A DNA stretch of 64,000 nucleotides from Cololabis saira (lineage: Eukaryota > Chordata > Actinopteri > Beloniformes > Belonidae), in the NCBI RefSeq assembly GCF_033807715.1, contig NC_084601.1:13615690-13679689 (forward strand). Direction: 5' to 3'. A program made the position numbers and the translations under genes. The first letter of the stretch is position 1, and each line of letters opens with the position of its first letter. Shown one piece after another: positions 12,988-64,000 of the stretch. The notes beneath the pieces were generated by a model. It searched no databases. It was not told the DNA's origin and saw only the letters and a program-made list of their open reading frames with translations.

Positions 12988-13068
12988 CTGGATCTCTGGA
13001 AAGCGTCTAGAGACAACATCTGTTGTATTAGACGCTATATAAATAAAATTGAATTGAATTGAATTGAA

Positions 13069-14175
13069 ATTACTCACCAAATTCCTAATCAGAGCATGAC
13101 TTTTTCATGCAACACGGTGAATTTACTCTCGAGCCACTGCTCACAAATCCACAAAGATGATGCAGAAAGTGTTTGATTCATCTGTTCTGCTGTGGGTACT
13201 TCTACACAAGCTCACCACATACAGACAAACGCATTCATAGTGCTCTTTTGGCTTTAATGAGAGTTCATATATCATTGCCATCAGTTATTTTTGCTTTTGC
13301 TTTTTTGCTAGATGCTGCTAGCCTAAAGGCAACACATGGAGTTAATAATTTATGCAAACAGGTGTGTTAGTGAAAAGATCAGAGCGTCATCCCAACTGTT
13401 TGCTTGGAAGAGCAGGGAACCTGGGCGCGCCATGCAAATAGCTTGGAGTTAGAGTTTGAGCGTGCTGGTGTCACTCATTATAGAAGTAGTACTACAAATA
13501 CATGAGTACTATAGGAATACTTGGTACTATAAATGTCTATCAAAGGTAAAAATATGCCTGCATTCAAGAGTATACTTAAATTTAGTTAAAGATGAGCTTT
13601 TACTTCATATATAATGCTGGGCAATTGAACTAATAATAATAAGGCACAATATTAAGACTGATTGTATGAAGAACTGAGTTTTTATAAAAATGATGGAACG
13701 CATATTTACAGCATATCTCAGTTTTTATATCTGAGTTAAGGCATCAGATAATAAATTGAAATAACATTGATTTAAGCAACATCGACTTGTAGTCTAACCA
13801 GACCAGTCAAGTCTTGGTTTGAAGCCTGCACTCAGTCTGTGTGTGTGTGTGTGTTTATGGAGATTTTGTTGCTTTAGTGGTCTTTATTAATAGTAATTAG
13901 CTAGGAAATGGGGGCAGAGAGAAAGCTAGAGAGCGGGGAAAAGGCATACAGATAGGGTCACAAGCTGGGGCTCGAACCTAGCTGAGGGGGTTCCCCAGAT
14001 GTATGTTTTTCTGCAAAAAAATATAGGTCACCACCTGCAAGACACGTTTGCATAGCAACCATGCCACAGAAATCGTTGGTGTCCATGAAGAGAAATCCTG
14101 GGTACTTCAATATGCTACAAATTCACAAAGGACTGTATTAACTTCATCTGGTTAAGCATCGAAAGATCATTGTTA
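13069..14175. other. Intergenic; possible degenerate SINE at 13880-13995
   Basis: No gene. The 13880-13995 stretch is purine-rich and ends in GGGGCTCGAACCTAG, which on the minus strand resembles a tRNA B-box (GGTTCGAGCC). It may be an old tRNA-derived SINE fragment. The rest is unremarkable. Confidence 0.4.
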
Positions 14176-14870
<695 letters not shown>

Positions 14871-15437
14871 AAATATACTGTGGTACTGATTAACAAAATA
14901 TTGATACCAGAATTCTAGAAAATGTGTCAAAATTGAGTAACCTATTAAGAAATGGTAAAAAATAAAAAGTAAAATAAAAAATAATAAAAAATAAACTTTA
15001 TGTAGTATACTGACAGTTACACTTAAGATTTATCTTAACAGACTAATATCAGAAATCACTGATAATAAACTTTTATGTAAATGATGCTTCTAACCAAGGA
15101 GATGGCAAGACTTCAAAGGCCCTGCCTGATGACAGTAATTTGGATTTAGGATTCACAACACTCCCAACCACATCAGAGACATGTTTTTCTTTGTATGTGT
15201 GTTTTTGGAGCCTCACATTTCATGTTGCACACCTGCCTGCTGGTTCAGGTGAAACGAGAACGGGCTGCTGGCTCTACAGCATTCTCACACTGAAAGGACA
15301 AAATTCAGCCTGAAACCTGAAAAGTGGGACAGCACTAGCAGCACGACCGCCACCGCACACCCACGCCGACACGCTCCGTGGCTTCCCTTTGTTCACCTGC
15401 GGAACTGGAGCCAGGTAATGTGGTGACGTAGCTCTGG
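14871..15437. other. Intergenic, no element recognised
   Basis: 570 bp between the hAT-like MITE and the inverted-repeat element. No coding or repeat signal apart from an A-rich stretch at 14955-14995. Confidence 0.6.
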
Positions 15438-15548
15438 AAAGGCTGATTTATGGTCCCGCGTTACACCAACGCAGAGCCTACGGCGTAGAGGACGCGTCGC
15501 CGCTTACTCTACGCCGTCGATTTAACGCGGAACCATAAATCAGGCTTT
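15438..15548. mobile_element. 111-bp inverted-repeat MITE
   Basis: Left arm AAAGGCTGATTTATGGTCCC and right arm (reverse complement) AAAGCCTGATTTATGGTTCC pair over about 26 bp; an inner pair CTACGGCGTAG/CTACGCCGT adds to the fold. Flanking duplication is unclear. Half-copies of the same motif occur at 14297-14341 and 17694-17741. Confidence 0.75.
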
Positions 15549-15684
15549 AAGTGCCGCGTCTGCTCCTCTTCCCCCAGACCCAACTCCTTTCTTCTCAACG
15601 CCGACATCATCCATGAAAAAGATTCACTCACGACTAGGGTTCCCTGAAAAATAAACAAGGCACACCTCATCGGCAGGGCCAACC

Positions 15685-16616
15685 CGATTGTACGGAAGAG
15701 TATTAGGGCCACTTAAAAAAAATAAAAAGAATTCTGAGAAAAAAGTCAGAATTCTGACTTTAATCTCAGAATTCTGAGAAAAAAGTCAGAATTCTAGGCC
15801 ACTAAAAAAAAATTAATAATAATTCTGAGAAAAAAGTCAGAATTCTGAGAAAAAAGTCAGAATTCTGACTTTAATCTCAGAATTCTGAGAAAAAAGTCAG
15901 AATTCTGAGAAAAAAGTCAGAATTCTGACTTTAATCTCAGAATTCTGAGAAAAAAGTCAGAATTCTGAGAAAAAAGTCAGAATTCTGACTTTAATCTCAG
16001 AATTCTGAGAAAAAAGTCAGAATTCTGACTTTAATCTCAGAATTCTGAGAAAAAAGTCAGAATTCTAGGCCACTAAAAAAAAATAATAATAATTCTGAGA
16101 AAAAAATCAGAATTCTGACTTTAATCTCAGAATTCTGACAAAAAAGTCAGAATTCTGACTTTTTTTCTCAGAATTCTGTGATGGATGGATTTTTTTCTCA
16201 AAATCCATGGATGGATTTTTTTCTCAAAATCCATCCATTTTCTATACCCGCTTTATCCCTTGCGGGGTCACGGGGGTCTGCTGGAGCTTATCCCAGCTCA
16301 TTTCAGGTGAGAGGCAGGGTTACACCCTGGACAGGTCACCAGTCCATCACAGGGCCACATATAAACACACAAACCATGCTCACAACCACACTCACGCTCA
16401 CACCTACGGGCAATTTAGAATCACCAATTAACCTAATATGCATGTTTTTGGACTGTGGGAGGAAGCCGGAGTACCCGGAGAGAACCCACGCAAGCACGGG
16501 GAGAACATGCAAACTCCACACAGAAAGACCCCTGCCGGGCCTGGGAGTCGAACCGGGGACTTTCTTGCTGTGAGGCAACAGTGCTAACCACTAAGCCACC
16601 GTGCTGCCCCCCCCCC

Positions 16617-16650
<34 letters not shown>

Positions 16651-17207
16651 AGAATTCTGAGATTAAAGTCAGAATTCTGACTTTTTTCTCAGAATTCTGA
16701 CTTTTTTCTCAGAATTCTGAGATTAAAGTCAGAATTCTGACTTTTTTCTCAGAATTCTGAGATTAAAGTCAGAATTCTGACTTTTTTCTCAGAATTCTGA
16801 CTTTTTTCTCAGAATTCTGACTTTTTTTTTTTTTTTTTTCTTCTGAGAAAAAAGTCAGAATTCTGACTTTAATCTCAGAATTCTGAGAAAAAAGTCAGAA
16901 TTCTGACTTTTTTCTCAGAATTCTGACTTTTTTTTTTTTTTTTTTTTTTCTTCTGAGAAAAAAGTCAGAATTCTGAGAAAAAAGTCAGAATTCTGACTTT
17001 TTTCTCAGAATTCTGAGATTAAAGTCAGAATTCTGAGATTAAAGTCAGAATTCTGACTTTTTTCTCAGAATTATTTTTATTTTTTTTAAGTGGCCCAGAA
17101 TTCTGACTTTTTTCTCAGAATTCTGAGATTAAAGTCAGAATTCTGACTTTTTTCTCAGAATTCTTTTTTTTTTTTTTAAGTGGCCCTAATACTCTTCCGT
17201 ACGATTG
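15685..17207. mobile_element. Foldback-type element built from palindromic units
   Basis: Element 15691-17201 has terminal inverted repeats beginning TACGGAAGAGTATTAGGGCC and extending through ACTTAAAAAAA, flanked by CGATTG on both sides (15685-15690 and 17202-17207). The interior is an array of a 20-40-bp unit centred on CAGAATTCTG, alternating with GAGAAAAAAGTC and GACTTTAATCTC. The right half carries the reverse-complement order, so the two arms can pair over hundreds of bases. Internal fragments of the end motif (AGGCCACTAAAAAAA) recur near 15797, 16067 and 17087. A SINE splits the array. No coding capacity. Confidence 0.85.
16231..16608 (-). mobile_element. tRNA-derived SINE-like teleost repeat
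   Basis: Read on the minus strand it begins GGCAGCACGGTGGCTTAGTG with A-box-like TGGCTTAGTGGTTAGCAC, then B-box-like GGTTCGACTCCC, and ends near AGAAAATGGATGG. This is a very common teleost repeat with the RNA polymerase III promoter layout. It sits at the symmetry centre of the foldback element and carries poly-C/poly-A at its left end. Another degenerate copy lies at 62712-62990. Confidence 0.65.
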
Positions 17208-17693
17208 CCTTCCCATTTCCTGGCGTTGTGACTTTTTTTTGCCCCTTTTTTTGTGAGTGAAACCATTTTTTAACTCGCACCTGAATTGAATTAGATGCAT
17301 ATTTTTGAATGCCATGAACACATGAAAAACAAATTATTATCCAGCAATTCACTTTAGTACAAAATTACAAAATGAACTGAATAAAATAAGTATTTCTTAA
17401 ACAGAAACCTGTGCTGCTTAACTTAAAATTGTATAAATTCATATAAAAATGCAGAAAGAAAGCAGAATATGCATTCTGTAATAGTGCACATTTTTAGTGC
17501 AATAACAAAAGTGCAATCAGAAAGTCTGTAGAAAACAGAAAAAAATAACTTGTGAACTCAACAGCTCAATGCACTTTTCCATTGGCATTTTAAGACTATT
17601 TTTTTACTCTCACAGTAATACGGGACAAAGTGCGTCCCTTTTCAGCTCCGGGACGATTCCGTTTTCCATGGGGAGGGTTTGCAGCCCTACCTG
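17208..17693. other. Intergenic, upstream of rapgef5
   Basis: AT-rich sequence between the foldback element and the promoter region. No feature recognised. Confidence 0.6.
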
Positions 17694-17741
17694 TAAAGGC
17701 GGATTTATGGTTCTGCGTTACACCAACGCAGACCAGGCTTA
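17694..17741. repeat. Half-copy of the 111-bp MITE arm in rapgef5 upstream region
   Basis: Contains AAAGGCGGATTTATGGTTCT followed by GCGTTACACCAACGCAGA, matching the left arm at 15438. It lies about 270 bp before the rapgef5 start codon, at the edge of the GC-rich promoter region. Confidence 0.7.
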
Positions 17742-18009
17742 ACCCCACCCCACCCCCGCCAACACACGACAACTTTGTAGTAAAGCCACAGAGGAGGAGT
17801 GTGCGGACGCGGCGTGGGGTGGAGCAGGAGCAGCAGCAGGAGCAGCAGCAGCTGCGGAACATCCATCCATCCAGTAGGCGCTTCACCGGGGCGTGCGGGT
17901 CCGCAGATGCGGGGGTGAGAGGAAATGGCTGACGGGAACTCGTGAGGACGCGGCGGGCAGACACCTGGAGCTCAGGCAGCAGCAGGAACAGGAACAGGGG
18001 AGGGGGAGC
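17742..18009 (+). promoter_or_regulatory. GC-rich presumed promoter / 5' UTR of rapgef5
   Basis: GC content and CpG frequency rise sharply from about 17740 to 18150 against an AT-rich background, as in a CpG-island promoter. No TATA box is evident. The stretch contains a CAG/GCAGGA-rich run (17823-17851) and ends in the coding ATG. Two very short upstream frames, at 17907-17918 (M-R-G-stop) and 17925-17945 (M-A-D-G-N-S-stop), precede the main start. The transcription start itself cannot be located from sequence alone. Confidence 0.55.
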
Positions 18010-59361
<41,352 letters not shown>

Positions 59362-61080
59362 GCACGCTCACAAATGTGCTCTCACGGACGCACTAGACAC
59401 ATCGCAGAAATGCCAACGTGTGTGTTGTGACACGGACGCTTTGTACAGCAAAATCTCACACACTCACAAACAACTGCATCCAGATCACACAAGCAGCAGC
59501 GGCGTCAGCTGGACAATAATGAAACTCAGCTGCTCTCTGTCTGTCCTGGAAAGGCTTTCTTACACTCAGCACGTGTTTGTGATTCTATAAACACGCGACC
59601 TTTCCACACGAACAGGATCTGAGCGGTAAGATGGAGATTTGCCAAACTTCGATGGAGAGTCAAGGAGGCTGTGATTATTTTGTACAGTATCTGTCGGACT
59701 GAGTATGCCTTTTATTTTGTTTTTTGTGAACATTATTTGGTTATTTATGAGGTTCTCCATCAGGTGAAATGTTCCTTAAATGTTTATCAATCTTGTCATC
59801 CTGTGATTGTCAGTAAGGACCCGATAACCTGATCATCATTTCAAACACAAAAACACTTTGACATTCAAACATTTTACAGTCATTTGAGGGAAATCTGCAG
59901 CAGGGTGTGTATGGTGTAGTATGACAACGCCTGCATAGCACATACAAGGATTTGTACTTTGATACATGTATGTGCAGGTTACATGCTGAAGGTATCTTAG
60001 TGTGAGTAGAAGCCAAGCAATTCTTGCCTTTATTTTTTTCAAGCCACTTTTAGCCAAACACTCCTCATGCACTACACTCTATGATGTCTTAAATGTGAAT
60101 AGACTGATCATCATGCGTTCTACTAACTGTGGACCTCAACACTTCTTAGTGCCAAACATCACGTTGAGCGCTGCAGCACAGCCGTACCGTAGAGCTCCTG
60201 CTTTGTTTAGGAGTCGCAGCATTTGAGTTGGTGGACTGAGCCCCGCGATGACGTCTCGTCCTCAGTCATGTAAAGCCAATCTCACTTCTCACAGTGATGC
60301 TTTCTGACATAATGACTGACTGAGTTCAGGGTATGAAAACACAGTCCCAGTACAGAGCAGGTTTTCTTTCTTTATATTCCTTGAAGAAACTTTGATATAA
60401 TGCAGTTTATTCAAATTACTACACAGCAGGAGGATTTTATTCCACCACATCATACTCGATTCTTGCAAACTGAAGAGATGTTTCACTCAGAAGTGGTCTT
60501 ACGTACACTTTGAGGACTAGCACATGGACCAACAGAAGAAAGGAAGCACAAGGACAACAACCTCTTCTCTCATCATGCCATCAACCTGCTGGAGTTGTAC
60601 CCGTTGTTATCAATCACATTATCTATTACTCTTTAAAAAAACTCGACTTAACGGCCAGGAACCACTAAGACTTACTGTAATATCCAAGTCGGCCCACGCC
60701 AGAAAGGAAACGCTGCAAGGAAGGAGGTGAATCATTTAAGAATTCTGATGGTGAGGATGGTGCAAACAAATTAAGATACATAACCATTATTCTTATTTTT
60801 TTTTAATTGAATAATTATGTTGTTGGCTTTTGTCTGTTGGTTTCATACTTGTAACTTCCCTGAAACATTTCTGCTGTGATATTCCTGAGCGTTATGGTTA
60901 TAGGTGTTCAAGGAAGACTGGGGATAAAGTGCAATACAGTGTTGCCTCAAGTGTTTATCATCATTTCAGCACAAAGTCTTTTGGAGCAAAAAGCTGCCAG
61001 CTCTAACAGGTTATATAAACGGACACTTTTCCTGAATTGTTTTAGTTCTAAAAGCATTGGTTCTTTCAGAAAAGATTTAA

Positions 61081-61086
61081 AATAAA
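61081..61086 (+). terminator. Proximal polyadenylation signal AATAAA
   Basis: Exact AATAAA hexamer 1.7 kb after the stop codon in an A-rich context. Possible short 3' UTR form; downstream GU-rich sequence is weak. Confidence 0.4.
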
Positions 61087-62207
61087 ATACAAGAAAAAGA
61101 GGTCAAGTTGAAGGATCTGTGTTTTGAATTGAGGGCAGTTTCTCATTGCAGCAAAAATTCTTTGAAATACAGATTTCATGCTGGTGGTGTCACTAAAACT
61201 AGCAGTTTCTGCATGTTTGAACCCTAATGTAATAGTTCAAGCTGGAATCTCATACGGAGCCTTTAAATGTAAATCAGTGGATTGTAAAAAACAAAACAAA
61301 GACAAACATAAAACAAAACAACAAGCATACAACATAAGTTTATGTATAAGGCTATAACAACATGACTGACAACTGGTATGGCTTCTAGTCTGTGAGGAGA
61401 TGATGATAATCTGCATTTCAGCTATTAAGCATTTAGCCACCATTCAATACAGCACGGCAAGTGATTGTATTGAACGTGTTAGTGAAGATGACATTTAATT
61501 TCAATGGGAAACCTTATGTTGAAACCAAATCCCTGATTCTTTGATTGCTAGAGCTGGAAACCCAAGCCAGTATCAGTTCATGTTCAGTGTGATATGAGGG
61601 CCTTGAGTTCATCTTCACTATAAGCTGTACACAATGTGCATAAACACACCTCTGCACATCATGTTCTGAATAACTGTTATGTTGGTAATTTATGGAAATA
61701 TATGGGGTTTTTTCAATAGTGACAAAATGTCTTGATTTTTTTGGTGCCATGTTCAGAGGCCCGACAGTGTAGAAGTGCACATGCAAGAAGAGCAGGCGTT
61801 GAAATAGTTTTTTTGTGTGTGTTTTCTACCACTAGAGGGCAGTAGAAGAGTAGGTAAGTGTTAGCGGCTCCGTCTTCCGCTGAAGGGATGGAAAGCTGCG
61901 TTTAGTGTTTATTAGAATGTCAAGGTTTTTTTTTTTCTTTTTTAAAAATGCTGTTGTTCAAAACCAGTTTGCATGATAAAAAGAAAAAAAGTTCACAATG
62001 GGCACATTTAAAACTTTGTACCCTTGTAATATTGTTGATGTGTACATATTTGCTTAAGTTTGCTATATTATTATTTATCCATTGTAAATGAAAATGTCAG
62101 CCTCAAAGCAATATGTCTCCCCTCGTCTCCTCACAACCTTCAGACGGCTGAAGTCTCGCGTCTTTTCTAAAGCTGCATTTTACTATGTGAAAATTTTACT
62201 GAAAATT

Positions 62208-62213
62208 AATAAA
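62208..62213 (+). terminator. Distal polyadenylation signal AATAAA
   Basis: Exact AATAAA followed within 40 nt by TTGTATTTTCTT..TGTTCTG, a good downstream element. Likely the main rapgef5 mRNA end. Confidence 0.65.
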
Positions 62214-62235
62214 TTATAGGTTTTATGTGACATCT

Positions 62236-62711
62236 ACAAGGGGGATAGTTGTATTTTCTTGATCGTGTTCTGATTCTGTGGATGGTTGCTGCTTTGTGGA
62301 CACAAAAGAGCATCACGGTTCAACTAGAAACAGGAAAAAAAAAAGCAGTTTCTGGATATTTTATTACATGTTTTCAGGTATTGATTTAAAATCTTTCCCC
62401 ATTATTGTGGTTTTATTACTAACTGAAATGACTTGCTGCTTTAATTCCAAGATGTTGGCCGGTTTCTTCTTTTTTTTTGTTGCTATTATAATCATGCCTT
62501 TGATGCTCTTTAAATGATGCCAGGTTGGAGGGAACAGGTGTAGCTGGAGGTACCAAATAAGGAGTTGATACTATAATTCACACTACGTGTTAACCGAGGT
62601 TAAGAAAACCTCTAATTTAGGGTTAATATCAGTGTATTAAACCTACATAGATAGTAAATCAGCCTATACTTTGAGTAACATGCCAAGTTATGATTGTTTT
62701 TGTAGTTTGTT
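62236..62711. other. Intergenic, downstream of rapgef5
   Basis: AT-rich sequence after the likely poly(A) site. Nothing recognised. Confidence 0.6.
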
Positions 62712-62990
62712 GGCACTGTTGCTTCACAGCAAGAAAGTTCCTGGTTAAATGTCCACCAGGAGTCTTTCGGTATTTGCACGTTCTCCCCATCTTGGTCTGA
62801 GTGTTGTCCAGTTACTCCAGCTTCCTTCTACAGTCCAAAAACATATTAGATTGATTAATAATTCTGAAATTGTTCATAGGAATGACTGTGAGTTATTTGT
62901 GATATTTGTGATTTGTGATTGTGCAATGGACTGGTCACCTGTCCAGGATGTACACACGCCTTTCTGCAATAAGCGGGTGTAGATGATGAC
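62712..62990 (+). mobile_element. Degenerate tRNA-derived SINE-like repeat
   Basis: Plus-strand relative of the 16231-16608 element: GGCACTGTTGCTTCACAGCA, AGAAAGTTCCTGGTT, TTGCACGTTCTCCCC, ACAGTCCAAAAACAT, GGACTGGTCACCTGTCCAGG. The A-box end is lost and there are many substitutions and small deletions, so an older insertion. Confidence 0.65.
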
Positions 62991-63130
62991 GAACGGAAGA
63001 ACAGAAAGGAGCAGTGATCTAGAGAAACTGAAACAGGATAGAAGAAAAACAGGATAAAATTTGAAATCGCAACCATCTCATGTAAGTGGTGTTCCCCGGG
63101 CCTCTGTCCTAGGACGTCTTGTCTTCATTA

Positions 63131-64000
63131 GGGCCCGAGCACCTTCAGTGCGAAGGCCCTATTGTATCTGTAGGAATTTTTTTTTTCTTTCTTTCTTTCT
63201 TTCTTTCTTTTTTCTTCTGACGAAAGGAGGGCCTTTTTGCCCCCCTAAACGTGCCCAAAAAGTCACCAAATTTTGCATGTAAGTCAGGCCTGGCGAAAAA
63301 TTTGATATTTAATGCTTTGCATTAATGGGCGTGGCAAAATGGCTCAACAGCGCCCCCCGGAAAACTTTGTGCCTCAAGCCCCACGATACGGTTTGACGTA
63401 CATGCACGAAAATCGGTACACACCTGTATCATGGGACAACTTAAACAAAAGTCTCTTGGCGCCATGGCCCAAACCGAACAGGAAGTCGGGCATTTTGAAT
63501 TAATCGTGTCACTTTGGCGCAATTTATGCCATTCCTTCGGCAGTTAATTCAGCCCGAACCGTAATGTACACCCAGGTGTGTTATACATCAAAATGTGCGT
63601 CTCCCTCCTGCGACCAAACGCATTACTTTTCTCTTTCAAAAGCGTTACCGTGGCAACGCTAGACGCCAAAAAGCGCACCCACCCTTCACCTGGTTGGTTC
63701 AGACAGAAAAAACTTTGCGCCTCAAGCCCCAAAATACGGTTTGACGTACATGAACGAAAATTGGTACACTCCTGTATCATGTCGCAACTTAAAGAAAAGT
63801 CTCTTGGCGCCATGGCCGAAACCGAACCGGAAGTCGGCCATTTTGAACATTCTGAACTAATCGCATAATTTTGGAGCAATATATGCCATTCCTTCGAGAG
63901 TTAATTCAGCCCGAACCGTATCGTGAACCCAGGTGTGTTATACATCAAAATGTGCGTCTCCATCCTGCGACACCACGCATTACTTTTCTCTTTCAAAAGT
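63131..64000. repeat. ~350-bp tandem teleost repeat, runs off the window
   Basis: Starts GGGCCCGAGCACCTTCAGTG, followed by CGAAGGCCCTATTG and a short (CTTT)n, then repeated units. The block around CCTCAAGCCCCA..TACGGTTTGACGTACATG occurs at 63372 and 63720 (348 bp apart) and GCCCGAACCGTA at 63552 and 63909 (357 bp). The open frames inside are repeat-derived. A common fish sequence of unknown class. Confidence 0.8.

Larger units (their letters stand above)
10766..13068 (+). mobile_element. 5'-truncated L2/Maui-type LINE with long 3' UTR
   Basis: Second non-LTR copy, on the opposite strand and from a different subfamily. The RT frame 10786-12117 is followed by a 950-bp 3' UTR containing a GC-rich minisatellite, a (TTTATG)n tract, and the typical end 'gacgctatataaataaaattg' with a (GAATT)n tail to 13068. 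Truncated upstream of the RT; no endonuclease. Confidence 0.87.
59362..62235 (+). other. rapgef5 3' UTR
   Basis: About 2.9 kb of AT-rich, non-coding sequence after the stop. AATAAA signals occur at 61081-61086 and 62208-62213. The second is followed by TG/T-rich sequence, so a cleavage site near 62225-62235 is likely. A Pumilio-type UGUACAUA sits near 62040. Open frames here are short and not coding-like. Confidence 0.7.

Noticed and set aside
16178..16700. Open frames across the SINE
   Set aside because: Known repeat sequence with no coding family; frames differ on each strand without conserved motif.
15691..17201. CRISPR-like regularly spaced repeats
   Set aside because: Units are contiguous palindromes in a vertebrate genome, inverted across a centre, with no unique spacers.
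63312..63879. Short frames at the right edge
   Set aside because: Overlapping frames on both strands of a tandem repeat; no domain.

Overview
The window reads as teleost fish nuclear DNA. Supporting evidence is a vertebrate multi-exon gene with GT-AG introns (one of them AT-AC), fish-type L2/Maui LINEs, a Rex3-like LINE tail, tRNA-derived SINEs, hAT- and piggyBac-like MITEs, and abundant long (TG)n and tetranucleotide arrays. There is no bacterial-style gene organisation, and most open frames in the window are low-complexity or chance frames.

One host gene dominates. A plus-strand gene with about 26 coding exons runs from an ATG at 18010 to a TAA at 59359-59361, with a 3' UTR to about 62235. 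Spliced, it encodes about 1000 residues with the order DEP domain, EPAC-like linker without a recognisable cyclic-nucleotide pocket, acidic segment, REM (RasGEF-N), ubiquitin-like RA domain and CDC25-type RasGEF. The last two thirds match vertebrate RAPGEF5 (GFR/MR-GEF/Repac), a Rap exchange factor. I cannot tell rapgef5a from rapgef5b. One intron (51681-51767) is a clear minor-spliceosome AT-AC intron. The junction between exons 10 and 11 has an unresolved frame conflict.

Layout: 1-17.7 kb is intergenic and repeat-rich. It holds a (CTTT)n array at 2.1-2.3 kb, a minus-strand L2 LINE with an intact RT frame (3.4-5.2 kb), a plus-strand L2 LINE (10.8-13.1 kb) with a GC-rich minisatellite in its 3' UTR, a hAT-like MITE with a perfect 8-bp target duplication (14.18-14.87 kb), a 111-bp inverted-repeat element (15.44 kb), and a 1.5-kb foldback element made of an EcoRI-site-like palindromic unit and split by a SINE (15.69-17.20 kb). 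A GC-rich region at 17.74-18.15 kb carries the presumed promoter and first coding exon. From 18 to 59.4 kb the sequence is exons in repeat-bearing introns. From 62.2 to 64 kb there is a degenerate SINE and the start of a ~350-bp tandem teleost repeat that runs off the edge.

The most interesting items are the 87-nt AT-AC intron, the foldback element, the exon 10/11 frame problem with a possible internal alternative start, and several perfect short hairpins in introns. I did not find a clearly novel multi-gene system.
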